From the NCBI GenBank assembly GCA_016182605.1, contig JACPGE010000122.1:62001-126000 (forward strand): a DNA stretch of 64,000 nucleotides. Reading direction: 5' to 3'. The translations under genes were made by a program, and so were the position numbers. This document shows positions 48,556-56,587 of the stretch, in pieces. The first letter of the stretch is position 1. The number at the start of each line of letters is the position of its first letter. The notes under the pieces were generated by a model. The model did no database searches and was not told where the DNA came from. It saw only the letters and a program-made list of their open reading frames with translations. The stretch comes from Candidatus Hydrogenedentota bacterium. GTDB taxonomy: Bacteria > Hydrogenedentota > Hydrogenedentia > Hydrogenedentales > JAEUWI01.

Positions 48556-48687
48556 AATTCACTCCCTGATCGTTCTCGGGGCGCCGGAACACCGCGCCGC
48601 GCGCGTTGGCCGCCTGGGTCCCCCGTGCGTGGCTTGCCGTTGTCACGTTCAAACGCCATTTCCCCCTCGAATCCCTTGCGCAAATCG

Positions 48688-48717
48688 AGTATATACAATT
48701 GAAATAAGGGAGTGCAA
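48688..48717 (-). promoter_or_regulatory. Promoter for gltA
   Basis: On the minus strand TTGCAC (48717-48712), 18 bases, TATACT (48693-48688), in an AT-rich patch 133 bases before gltA. Confidence 0.65.
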
Positions 48718-48795
48718 TGAGCACCCTGGCCAGGGCCCCAAGGATGGGGGCATACGAAAACGATTCATAATCGCCAAAAACCCGCCTCGCGCCCA

Positions 48796-48825
48796 TTGCA
48801 CTTTGCCCAGCATTTTTCGCATACT
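48796..48825 (+). promoter_or_regulatory. Promoter for nhaA
   Basis: TTGCAC (48796-48801), 18 bases, CATACT (48820-48825), about 87 bases before the nhaA ATG. Confidence 0.45.
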
Positions 48826-48911
48826 ATCGCACGTCAGCCCCGGAGCGGCACCCCAATGCGGGGCCACTCCATGCCGTTGACCTGATGCAACGTGAAGGGC
48901 CGTGATTATTT

Positions 48912-50429
48912 ATGGCAAAACAGTCATTTGTGCGCAATATTCCGCCATTGGAATACAAGTCCAACCTCCAGCAGATGCTCCACCACGATGCGATGGCCGC
49001 GAGCGTCCTGTTGATCGCGGCGCTGGCTGCCTTCGTCGTCGCCAACAGTTCGGTTGAAGTCCTCTCCACGCCGCTGGGCGAGTTGTACAAAGAGTTGTGG
49101 CATATGGAATTGGGCATCTCTATTCAGGAGATGGCCCTGGGGAAGCCGCTCCACCTTTGGATCAACGATGGGCTCATGGCCATTTTCTTCTTTGTGGTGG
49201 GCCTGGAGATCAAGCGGGAAATGCTGGTCGGCGAACTGGCCTCCTTCCGCAAGGCGTTCTTGCCGATTGTGGCGGCCTTCGGCGGGATGGTGGCGCCCGC
49301 GGGCATTTACACCTTGTTCAATTACGGAACGGACGCTGCCGTGGGCTGGGGCATTCCCATGGCTACGGACATCGCCTTTGCCGCCGGGGTGATCGGCCTC
49401 ATGAGCAAGCGGATACCGTCCTCCCTCGCGGTATTCCTCATCGCTCTGGCCATTGTGGACGATTTGGGTTCGGTGCTCGTGATTGCGATTTTCTACACGG
49501 CCACTATTGAGACCACGCCGCTGCTGATCGGCATTGCCGTGGTGCTCGCTTCGCTCCTCTTCTCCCGGCTCGGGGTCCGCAGCGCCCTCGTGTTCATGCT
49601 CATGGCGATCGTCGTGTGGATTGCGTTTCTCAGTTCCGGGGTGCATGCCACGATCGCCGGGGTGCTCTTTGCGTTCACCGTGCCGGTGGATGCGCGTTAT
49701 GAAACGCCGCTCTTCGCCAAGCGCATGAACATACTGTTAAAGCGCTTTCAGGGGGCGGAGGATTTTGCGAACCCCCTGCTGGTCAACGCGCGCCAACAGG
49801 ATCTTTTGCGCGCCATCGAATTGGAGTGCATTCATGTGGAGGCTCCGTTGCAGCGCATCGAATCGCGCCTGCACCCCATCTGTGCCTTTATCATCATGCC
49901 CATCTTTGCCTTCGCGAACTCGGGTGTGAAGATCGATTTTGGCAATCTCCCGTCGCTTATCCTCTCCCCCGTCACCTTGGGCGTCGTGTGCGGTCTCGTT
50001 ATAGGGAAGCAACTTGGCATCCTTTCCTGCTGCTACGTCACGGTGAAGCTGGGACTCGCCGAGCTGCCCACGGGGATCCGCTGGTCTCAGATCTGGGGGG
50101 TAAGCTGCCTTGCAGGCATTGGCTTCACCATGTCATTGTTTGTGGGTGAACTCGCTTTCGCCGGCGGCGGACACGACGCCGGGCATGGCGCTCCAGCCAC
50201 CACAGTTGCTGCCGGCCAGGACACCGCGCACGATGCCCACGCTGCGGAGCCGGAAGCGGCGGTCTCTGGGTTGGGCAAGGAGGGAAGCCACCTGGCGGAG
50301 GCCAAGGCGGGAACTCTTCTGGCCAGCATTCTGGCAGCAACGGCCGGTTGCGTGGCCCTGATTCTGGTGACCCGAAAGGGAGAGGGAGACATGAGCGGCT
50401 TGGGTCACGAGAGCGTATCGGATGCCTGA
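48912..50429 (+). CDS. nhaA: Na+/H+ antiporter NhaA with a His-rich insertion
   Basis: Inner-membrane sodium/proton antiporter, 505 residues against about 390 in common NhaA. The conserved core is intact: FFVVGLEIKREMLVGEL, GWGIPMATDIAFAAGVIGL, and the ion-binding pair in ALAIVDDLGSVLVIAIFY. LHPICAFIIMPIFAFANSGV and SLFVGELAF near the end are also typical. Between the last two helices lies a His/Ala-rich stretch (GGGHDAGHGAPATT ... AHDAHAAEPEA) of about 40-60 residues, followed by the final helix LLASILAATAGCVALILVT and a short tail. The insertion may bind metal or sense pH, but that is only a guess. Confidence 0.92.
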   Translation: MAKQSFVRNIPPLEYKSNLQQMLHHDAMAASVLLIAALAAFVVANSSVEVLSTPLGELYKELWHMELGISIQEMALGKPLHLWINDGLMAIFFFVVGLEIKREMLVGELASFRKAFLPIVAAFGGMVAPAGIYTLFNYGTDAAVGWGIPMATDIAFAAGVIGLMSKRIPSSLAVFLIALAIVDDLGSVLVIAIFYTATIETTPLLIGIAVVLASLLFSRLGVRSALVFMLMAIVVWIAFLSSGVHATIAGVLFAFTVPVDARYETPLFAKRMNILLKRFQGAEDFANPLLVNARQQDLLRAIELECIHVEAPLQRIESRLHPICAFIIMPIFAFANSGVKIDFGNLPSLILSPVTLGVVCGLVIGKQLGILSCCYVTVKLGLAELPTGIRWSQIWGVSCLAGIGFTMSLFVGELAFAGGGHDAGHGAPATTVAAGQDTAHDAHAAEPEAAVSGLGKEGSHLAEAKAGTLLASILAATAGCVALILVTRKGEGDMSGLGHESVSDA

Positions 50430-50492
50430 GCGCCCAAGGGGAGCATACGGAGCGGCACGGCGTGGATTACAACGGGGAACAAGGGAGTTTTC

Positions 50493-51407
50493 ATGGTGAA
50501 CACGGTAGTGGGTATGGCGGCACACGTGCTGGTGGTCGAAGACGACGCCAACACGCTGAACCTGATCCGGGAGTATCTCTCCCGCGCAAACTTTCATGTG
50601 CGCAGCGCCTCGGACGGCTGGGAAGCCCTCAAGGCGATCAAGGCGGGCCCGGTGGATCTGATCATTTCGGAACTCGTCGTGAGCGACATGGACGGCGCGA
50701 GCCTGCGCGAGAAGTGCTTGCTCAATCCAGAAACGCGGGATGTGCCCTTCCTCTTTCTGTTGGCGAAGGACCAGACCGAACGCCACGTGAGCGCGTTGCG
50801 CAGCGGCGTGGACGACTGCATCACCAAACCTTTCGACCCCATTATCCTGGTCGCGCGTGTGCAGGCCGTCATCCAGCGCCGGCATGCCTATGAACAAATG
50901 GTCCGGGTCGACCCCCTCACCCGCCTCTTGAACCGGCCCTCCCTCGAACGCGACCTGGAAACCGAACTCGACCGTGTCCGGCGGTACCGGCGTTTCGCGG
51001 CGCTGGTGCTGATGGATGTGGACAGCTTTCAGCAGGTCAATAAAGATGGCGGCGTCTCCATGGGCGACTTGCTGCTTACCTGCTTCGCCGGCATCATCCT
51101 GACCAGCATCCGCACCATGGATATCGCGGGCCGCTATCATGGCGGCCAGTTCATGCTTTTCCTGCCGGAGACCCCGGCGGAAGGCGCCCAGGTCCTCGCA
51201 CAACGCATCCAGACCCAGCTCACCACCATCGCCGATACCATTGCGGGCCTCACGGTGACCTTTACCTGTGGCATCGTCATGGCCCCGGAACATGGGGAAA
51301 AGGTGGACCTGATCATCCAGCGGGTGGAAGATGCGTTGAGCTTCGCCAAACAGGAAAAACGGGGCGGATGCTATGTCTGGCAACCGCCCGCGGGCGCGAT
51401 CGCATGA
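50493..51407 (+). CDS. Receiver-GGDEF-like protein with degenerate key sites
   Basis: A 304-residue signalling protein. The receiver domain (about 10-125) keeps the acidic pocket (VVEDDAN), Ser/Thr region and CITKPFDP lysine, but the phospho-acceptor position is Glu60 (DLIISELVV) instead of Asp. The second domain starts VDPLTRLLNRPSLERDL and keeps LMDVDSFQQVNKDGG, but the GG[DE]EF signature reads RYHGGQFMLF, so it lacks both acidic residues needed for diguanylate cyclase activity. It follows nhaA by 63 bases. A protein-interaction or c-di-GMP-effector role is likelier than catalysis. Confidence 0.75.
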   Translation: MVNTVVGMAAHVLVVEDDANTLNLIREYLSRANFHVRSASDGWEALKAIKAGPVDLIISELVVSDMDGASLREKCLLNPETRDVPFLFLLAKDQTERHVSALRSGVDDCITKPFDPIILVARVQAVIQRRHAYEQMVRVDPLTRLLNRPSLERDLETELDRVRRYRRFAALVLMDVDSFQQVNKDGGVSMGDLLLTCFAGIILTSIRTMDIAGRYHGGQFMLFLPETPAEGAQVLAQRIQTQLTTIADTIAGLTVTFTCGIVMAPEHGEKVDLIIQRVEDALSFAKQEKRGGCYVWQPPAGAIA

Positions 51408-51560
51408 GAAAAGCGGACTGCGCGAGAGCCGTGGGTGGCGCCGCGCGGGCTTGGAGATCTCTTCCCTGCTTGTCCAATACGGGTGAGGTGTGCACTTTGA
51501 AGCATTGGCTCTGAACACGTCCCTGGGAATACACGGGCACACTGAAGGGAAGATGGGGAG

Positions 51561-51614
51561 CGGGTCCGGCGGGTCCGGCGGGTCCGGCGGGTCCGGCGGG
51601 TCCGGCGGGTCCGG
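51561..51614 (+). repeat. Tandem 9-base repeat CGGGTCCGG x6
   Basis: Six perfect head-to-tail copies of CGGGTCCGG, then a partial copy. On the minus strand one frame would read Pro-Pro-Asp repeats, but no gene context supports that. Confidence 0.85.
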
Positions 51615-51629
51615 CGGGTACTTGCCCCT

Positions 51630-51720
51630 TATTCGTGTGTATTGGCGTTCATTCGTGGTCTGATTGATGGCCCGGTTCCAGGGGGAATAAAACCACGAAT
51701 GGACACGAATGCACACGAAT
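51630..51720. repeat. ATTCGTG inverted-repeat element
   Basis: Left arm TATTCGTGTGTATTGGCGTT... with TCATTCGTGGT, right arm ACCACGAATGGACACGAATG with a further CACACGAAT, separated by about 30 bases. This CACGAAT-type repeat is, from memory, widespread in planctomycete- and verrucomicrobia-like genomes. Confidence 0.6.
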
Positions 51721-51824
51721 GGGGAGGGGGGATGTTGTTTCGAAAGGAGGGGTGAGCTGAGGCTTGCTGCGGGAAAGATGTCTCACGCAAAGCCGCAAAG
51801 GAGTTGAAGGGCGGCGCGCGGCAA

Positions 51825-51964
51825 GGGACCGTACCCGGGAACGCTAACGTCTCTTCTTCCACGCGAACACTGCAACACTCCATCCACACGCCCGGGTACG
51901 GTCCCCACCGGTGCGGGGTGTGGTTGCATGCGCGGGGCGTTGCGAGCCGGTGGGTACGGTCCCC
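51825..51964. repeat. GGGTACGGTCCCC motif cluster
   Basis: GGGTACGGTCCCC at 51894-51906 and 51952-51964, with an inverted GGGACCGTACCC at 51825-51836. The same core recurs at 62596-62726. Confidence 0.55.
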
Positions 51965-52182
51965 TTGGAATTTCCCGGTAGCGTTACGGGGACAGCCCCT
52001 CGCCGGTACAGGACGATGCTGCGACATTGGGGCATCCACACCCGGCGGGGACAGCCCCCTCAACAGACTGTCATCTCGAACCCTCTATCAGTTCGAACGC
52101 ATTATCCGTTCGAACCCGTTGTCATCTCGAACATAGTGAGCGTTCCCGGTTTATGCCGTGCTTCGATTTGCTCTACACAAGT

Positions 52183-52548
52183 TCAGTCTTCCACTACGTG
52201 CTCGTCCGTGGGATCGAAGGGCGGGGTGACCACGTTGATCAGTTCGAAGTTGCCTTCGAGAGCGTGCCGGACGCCGGGGGGAATCATGATCACGTCTCCG
52301 GGGCGGACGGGCCGGCGTTCGTTGTTGAGGCGCAGCATGCCCTCGCCTTGGAGAATGATGTAGTGCTCGGTGAGGCGATCATGGTAGTGGAGTTTCGCGT
52401 TGCCGGAGACGATCACCTTGTGGATGCCGATCGTGGGCGAGGCTTCCGCATGCACCACGCGGCGGGCCTCTCCGCATGGGCAGGGCACGGGCGGGACCGT
52501 GTCGAAGTTTTGGAGGAAGGGCTCTGGGGGCTTTCCGGGTTCCGTCAT
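52183..52548 (-). CDS. Cupin-domain protein
   Basis: A small single-domain cupin, 121 residues from Met 52548 (AAGG upstream); the track start at 52602 is an alternative. Motif 1: LHYHDRLTEHYIILQGEGMLRLN gives two His and Glu metal ligands; motif 2: VRPGDVIMIPPGVRHALEG gives the last His. It has a Cys-rich N-terminus (PVPCPCGEARR). Probably a metal-dependent enzyme or sugar-binding protein of unknown substrate. Repeat copy C lies directly upstream. Confidence 0.8.
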   Translation of the reverse strand: MTEPGKPPEPFLQNFDTVPPVPCPCGEARRVVHAEASPTIGIHKVIVSGNAKLHYHDRLTEHYIILQGEGMLRLNNERRPVRPGDVIMIPPGVRHALEGNFELINVVTPPFDPTDEHVVED

Positions 52549-52607
52549 TTTGGCTACCTTAAGTTTTGCTGCGGGTCCGGTACATTTGTTCGGGGCACTC
52601 ATTGTAG

Positions 52608-52822
52608 ATAGCCCGCATATTTCACCACTTCAAGTCCTTCTGACAAACAGCCCCTCTTGGAACATGGTGAAATATGCTCAGCGCGAGGCCGGTGCTGGCG
52701 TTCACCGGGCAGGCTAAATCACGGTCTGTCTGGCGATGCCGCCGTGCATGTCGTGGCAATTATGGGTCTAAGAAGGAGTTACGGAACAGACGCTTGGAGC
52801 CCGTGATTTATCCGGGATAGCA
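52608..52822 (+). repeat. Dispersed palindromic repeat, copy C (both modules)
   Basis: Module 1 arms CATATTTCACCAC (52616-52628) and TGGTGAAATATG (52665-52676) with a loop unrelated to copies A and B; module 2 arms TAAATCACGG (52715-52724) and AGCCCGTGATTTA (52798-52810). The linker GCTGGCGTTCACCGGGCAGG is shared. It begins within about 60 bases of the cupin start. Confidence 0.8.
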
Positions 52823-52928
52823 AGACGCCTTGAATGTAAGTGTGTGGCGAGTGCTGCGCGGCGATCCCAGGGCGGGACAGGACTGTGGGTGTGTAGCGAA
52901 TCGCTACGAGGATTCCGGGTTGGCGTTT

Positions 52929-53780
52929 TCACGGCTTCTCAGGTTCCACAAGGATGGCCTGAATCGCCTCGCGGATTGCCGTGGGATTGGTCCAGGGGAG
53001 GAAGTGGTTTTCGCCTTCGAGGACCTTCACTTGCCTGAGGGCGTTGGGGGCGAAGCGGGTCTGCATGAAGGCCACGTTTTCGAAGGGCACGAGCACGTCT
53101 TTCGTGCCGTGCACGATCACGACAGGACACGCAATCGATTTCAGGCGTGGGGCAAGCGCTTCCAATTCCTGCTTCAATGGGAGCAGTTCACTGTTGGCAT
53201 TGCGCAGGACGCGCGGCACGAGCCAGCGCAGTGCCAGGGTGTTGCCCAGGCGCTGAATGAAATAGACCTTTTCGTGCGCGGGGTCGAGGGAGCCCGCCAC
53301 AATCACCAGCCCGCCCACCTTGCCGGGAAAATCCGCGGCGGCCTGGCAGACAATGGGGCCGCCGAGGGAGTGTCCCACGAGGATGGGCCATTGTCCGTTG
53401 CCTTCCACCAGGAGGGGTTCCAGCGCGGCGGCCTGATCGGCCAATGCGGGCACGGCGCGCGTGGGCTGGGTATGGCCAAAGCCGGGCCGGTCATAGGCCA
53501 GATATTCCAGTCCTGCGGCCGGCTGTGTCAGCAGGTCTTCCCAGTCGGCCGCGCCGCCGGGGGTGCCGTGGACGAAGATCACGCGCTGGCCTTCGGGAGC
53601 CCCTGCGCGAAAGACGTTGAGGGTACCGTCTTTGAAGGGCACGCGGTCGTGTACGGCGCCCGGAATCGTGGTCTCTTTCCAAGGAGTGAAGAGCAACTGG
53701 GCGGTGGACACACAACCACCGCCCAGCAGGACCAGCACGACCGCGAGGTTGCGGACGCGGAAGAAGCGCCGCAGGGTCAT
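52929..53780 (-). CDS. Alpha/beta hydrolase, probable lipoprotein
   Basis: A 283-residue alpha/beta-hydrolase with a lipoprotein-like N-terminus (LAVVLVLLGGGCVSTAQ). VIFVHGTPGGAADWEDLL is the oxyanion region, VGHSLGGPIVCQAAA carries the nucleophile Ser, HGTKDVLVPFE the Asp and EGENHFLPWTNP the His. Substrate unknown. It overlaps the upstream DUF3500 gene by 4 bases (ATGA), so they form an operon. Confidence 0.83.
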   Translation of the reverse strand: MTLRRFFRVRNLAVVLVLLGGGCVSTAQLLFTPWKETTIPGAVHDRVPFKDGTLNVFRAGAPEGQRVIFVHGTPGGAADWEDLLTQPAAGLEYLAYDRPGFGHTQPTRAVPALADQAAALEPLLVEGNGQWPILVGHSLGGPIVCQAAADFPGKVGGLVIVAGSLDPAHEKVYFIQRLGNTLALRWLVPRVLRNANSELLPLKQELEALAPRLKSIACPVVIVHGTKDVLVPFENVAFMQTRFAPNALRQVKVLEGENHFLPWTNPTAIREAIQAILVEPEKP

Positions 53781-54808
53781 TTACGGTTGTTCAGCGCCGT
53801 GTAGGGCGAGCGCTCGTGCGGCACGGCCGTGTAGTGTTCCTTGAGCATGTCCGCGCCGAAGTCGGCGGTCATGTCGCGCCAGACGGTGTGGATGTGATTG
53901 GCGCCGTTCTGGATGTTGTCGTACTCCACGAGGAATTTCGTGCCCTGGATCCGGTAGTAGTGGGCTTCGCCATCTTTCAGGCCGCCCATCCAGGTGAAGG
54001 TCACGTTGTCGAGGTCGCTCTTGACGCGTTCCATGCGGGCATCGTAGAAGTCGGGGCGTTGCACGGCCGCGAGGAACTGGAGGACTTCCATGAGTTGTTT
54101 CTGGTGGGCCGCATCGAGTTCGTTGTAGGGGATGCCGGTCTTCTCGGGAACGATGGGGCCGGGCTCGGTGCCGCTCAGGATGTCGCGCGGGGCCTGGGGA
54201 TCCACGGTGGCCTTGGCGCGCTGCGCTTCTGGCAGGGCGTTGATCAGGGCCAGGGCGAGGTCTTCCGAGGGGCCAAGGGGCCGGGTGCCCTTGTGGACGC
54301 CTTCGCGCACGGTACCGGGATTGCTCCCCAGGAACTGGGGCGTGGAGCTGTAGGCCTTGCCGTCGATGAAGACCCAGTGCATGGACATGTGGTGGCCTTC
54401 GAAGCGGAGCGACCAGGTTTCGGTGTCGCTGGGTTCGCCGAAGACGGTGATGAAGTAGTAGAGGGCATCGCGCTTGGGGCCCTTGCCCTGCTCGATCTCG
54501 TTCAGCAGGACCTCCAGGCTGCGGATGGTTTCGGCGGTCTCGAATCCCTGCCGGCTGGTGATGGCGCGGAGCACGTTCAAGAAAAGCTGGGTCTGTGTCT
54601 CGTCCAGCCCGTTCATGGAGAAGCCGTTGCGCTCGTGGGGGACGAAGATCCAGGTGAGGCGTTCGTCTGCTTCGAAGGGGTAGCAGAGCTTTTGTTGCTG
54701 GGTGGCATCGAGACCGGCGCGGAGCGCGGCGACCGCTTCGGTAATGGGGCTGGCGTGGGTGGCGCCGGCGGTGGCGAGCAGACAGCAGAGGGCGAAGAAA
54801 TGGCGCAT
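53777..54808 (-). CDS. Exported DUF3500-family protein
   Basis: A 343-residue secreted protein with signal peptide MRHFFALCCLLATAGATHA. The mature part resembles DUF3500: LTWIFVPHERNGFSMNGLDETQ, YYFITVFGEPSDTETWSLRFEGHHMSMHWVFIDGKAYSSTPQFLGSNPG and EYDNIQNGANHIHTVWRD are family-like. Function unknown, though His/Asp-rich motifs suggest a metal site. It is the first gene of a pair with the alpha/beta hydrolase. Confidence 0.75.
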   Translation of the reverse strand: MRHFFALCCLLATAGATHASPITEAVAALRAGLDATQQQKLCYPFEADERLTWIFVPHERNGFSMNGLDETQTQLFLNVLRAITSRQGFETAETIRSLEVLLNEIEQGKGPKRDALYYFITVFGEPSDTETWSLRFEGHHMSMHWVFIDGKAYSSTPQFLGSNPGTVREGVHKGTRPLGPSEDLALALINALPEAQRAKATVDPQAPRDILSGTEPGPIVPEKTGIPYNELDAAHQKQLMEVLQFLAAVQRPDFYDARMERVKSDLDNVTFTWMGGLKDGEAHYYRIQGTKFLVEYDNIQNGANHIHTVWRDMTADFGADMLKEHYTAVPHERSPYTALNNRK

Positions 54809-54918
54809 GGGAACCTCACTTTGATGACAATGCCGGGGTTAAAGGGAACCGTTTTTTTGCACGCCCGGATCGGGTGGAAACGGGCAGCCCGAATTCGTAA
54901 AATGCCGGGGGCCTGTGC

Positions 54919-54924
54919 TATAGT
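54919..54924 (+). promoter_or_regulatory. TATAGT -10 box for infA
   Basis: GCTATAGTAC lies about 110 bases before the infA ATG; the -35 region is weak. Confidence 0.35.
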
Positions 54925-55031
54925 ACACAAGGGACGGTACCAAACGGCATTTTTGTTTGGTGGCGTCTCTGTGTTTGGTTTGGCTGAATTTCTGGACACA
55001 CAACCCAAGAGCGAGGACACGTAACATCCTT

Positions 55032-55250
55032 ATGGATAAGGAAAAATCAATTGAAGTCGAAGGGACCGTTGTAGAACCGCTGCCCAATGCCATGTTCCGC
55101 GTGAAGCTGGACAACGAGCATATGGTGCTCGCCCACATCTCGGGCAAGATGCGGAAATACTACATTCGTATCCTTCCAGGCGACCGCGTCACGCTGGAAA
55201 TGTCGCCCTACGACCTCTCCAAAGGCCGTATCACCTACCGTTACAAGTAG
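55032..55250 (+). CDS. infA: Translation initiation factor IF-1
   Basis: The essential 30S-subunit factor, 72 residues, normal length. [67 protein letters not shown]... is IF-1 throughout, with the OB fold intact. ATG 55032 gives the correct N-terminus; the track ORF begins 25 codons earlier. It stands alone, away from any ribosomal protein cluster, with its own -10 box and terminator. Confidence 0.97.
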   Translation: MDKEKSIEVEGTVVEPLPNAMFRVKLDNEHMVLAHISGKMRKYYIRILPGDRVTLEMSPYDLSKGRITYRYK

Positions 55251-55293
55251 GCCTTCCCGCCTCCAACCGATTCGCCTCCTCCCCCGCTCCCTC

Positions 55294-55330
55294 AAGTACC
55301 TTGGCTCGTGGGCTGCCGTGGTACTTTTTT
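55294..55330 (+). terminator. Intrinsic terminator of infA
   Basis: AAGTACC ... GGTACTT stem followed by TTTTC, about 45 bases after the infA stop. Confidence 0.6.
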
Positions 55331-55360
55331 CTTTGAACCCTTCCCCCCTTGTCCTCCCCG

Positions 55361-55924
55361 TCAGATGCCGCCGAAATGCCAGATGTCGTATCCCAGGGAT
55401 TTGAAGACCACGCTGCCGATCTGCACGAGGCCCGCGCACAGGAGGCCTCCGATAAAGAGGGAGTAGGACCAGTAGAGGTAGCGGTATTTCCGGTAGGCCA
55501 GGAAGGCGCCCAGCGAGTATAGCTCCCGCACCATCTGCTCTGTGGCCAGATTATCGTCGTTGAGCATCTTCTCCATCTCCTCGCAAAACTCGTCGTAGGA
55601 GAGGTGTATGAAGCTGCCGAAGAAGAGCAGGTTGAAATGGGGGGAATTCCGATCCACGGGTTTCTTTGCGTTGGGGAGAGGCACCCGGGGCATGGCGGAT
55701 AGTATGGCGGTAAATACCGAGGCCATGCAGAAGCCGATGAGGGTGAGGGCCGGCCACTGGAAGAAAGGGTCGTTGAGGTAGCCCACGGAATAGGTGAGCA
55801 CGATCGAGGCGACCGTGAGCATCATGTTGGCCTTCATGTCGGCCATCATGCTCAACTGGACATGGTGGACGCGGGTCTGGCGCATCAGGTTATCCAGCAT
55901 GGAGCCTGGATGATCGACCTTCAT
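55361..55924 (-). CDS. DUF5706-like membrane protein (Pycsar effector-like)
   Basis: A 187-residue membrane protein whose layout matches Pycsar transmembrane effectors: the ADMKANMMLTVAS start at residue 28, two N-terminal helices (about 33-50 and 57-77), the cytoplasmic NLLFFGSFIHLSYDEFCEEMEKML region, YSLGAFLAYRKYRYLYWSY, then a final helix (about 150-172). In Pycsar defence such proteins are gated by cCMP/cUMP to damage the membrane. No cyclase gene is adjacent. Housekeeping or stress-related homologues also exist, so a defence role is only a possibility. Confidence 0.6.
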   Translation of the reverse strand: MKVDHPGSMLDNLMRQTRVHHVQLSMMADMKANMMLTVASIVLTYSVGYLNDPFFQWPALTLIGFCMASVFTAILSAMPRVPLPNAKKPVDRNSPHFNLLFFGSFIHLSYDEFCEEMEKMLNDDNLATEQMVRELYSLGAFLAYRKYRYLYWSYSLFIGGLLCAGLVQIGSVVFKSLGYDIWHFGGI

Positions 55925-56076
55925 GGAATACCTCTTCTATCGATGGATGCGATCCGTCAGAAACCAGTTAAGGATTGGTAAGGAAACGGTCAGGAAGATG
56001 CCCCCGCATATGTAAGCCAAACGGCCCCTGACAATCAAGAAAATAATGCGCCCGGCCTGCCCACGCTTAATCCGCG

Positions 56077-56493
56077 TCAGTCGCAGCCCTTGTCCACGGA
56101 GCACTGCGATCCGGGTGCCTTGGGGGTGAGGAAGGCGGAGATCTGGAGGCGGTGCCTGGCCACCCATCGGTAGACGATGGGCGCGGCAATACCCGCGCCT
56201 GGAAGGCGAAAGAGCAGGCCGGCCCAAGCCCAGCCGCGGATGTAGGGAAAGATGTGTTCGAAGGCGCGTTCGCCTGCGTGGACGGTGCCGTCGGGCAGGA
56301 CGAGTTGCATGGATTCCATACAGGCTTCCGTGGGTATTTGTGGGGCGACGGCAGGGCGTTCGGGAGACTGGCAGGGCAGGAGGCGCAGTGTGGCGGGATC
56401 GCTGCGGCGGGCCACCCAGTCGCGCGCGCGAAGGCACATGGGGCATTCGCCGTCATAGATCAGCACGGGGATATTGGTGTGCGGCACGGCCAT
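56077..56493 (-). CDS. DCC (DUF393) thiol-disulfide oxidoreductase
   Basis: A 138-residue protein with the DCC motif at its N-terminus (VLIYDGECPMCLRARDWVARRS), the CxxC redox pair being Cys-Pro-Met-Cys. RLLPCQSPE and GERAFEHIF follow in the family order. ATG 56493 is supported by AAAGGA and a minus-strand TATACT 26 bases upstream. The C-terminus contains SQCSVDKGCD, extra cysteines that may be a second redox or metal site. Redox partner unknown. Confidence 0.83.
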   Translation of the reverse strand: MAVPHTNIPVLIYDGECPMCLRARDWVARRSDPATLRLLPCQSPERPAVAPQIPTEACMESMQLVLPDGTVHAGERAFEHIFPYIRGWAWAGLLFRLPGAGIAAPIVYRWVARHRLQISAFLTPKAPGSQCSVDKGCD

Positions 56494-56518
56494 GACTTTG
56501 GATCCTTTACCCGTGGGC

Positions 56519-56524
56519 AGTATA
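56519..56524 (-). promoter_or_regulatory. TATACT -10 box for the DCC gene
   Basis: Minus-strand TATACT, 26 bases before the start at 56493. Confidence 0.35.
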
Positions 56525-56587
56525 CCATAGGGCGGACTCGGCTCGTTTAGCCGGGCGTCAACGGCCCAGCCCCTTATCGAGGTTAGT

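Larger units (their letters stand above)
48556..48911. other. Divergent promoter region between gltA and nhaA
   Basis: Non-coding except for the two opposed promoters listed. Track ORFs here are GC-rich shadows. Confidence 0.6.
51408..52182. other. Repeat-rich gene-free spacer
   Basis: About 775 bases with no credible gene. It contains a 9-base tandem array, an ATTCGTG-type inverted repeat, several GGTACGGTCCCC-type motifs and a run of TTCGAAC/TCTCGAAC motifs (about 52073-52138). Listed separately where sharp. Confidence 0.6.

Noticed and set aside
51561-51614. Coding Pro-Pro-Asp repeat protein on the minus strand
   Set aside because: The ORF containing it lies antisense to the receiver-GGDEF gene and has no ribosome site or domain support.
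55361-56493. Complete Pycsar or other defence operon
   Set aside because: No nucleotide cyclase, nuclease or second effector is adjacent; the DCC gene next to it is an ordinary redox protein with its own promoter.
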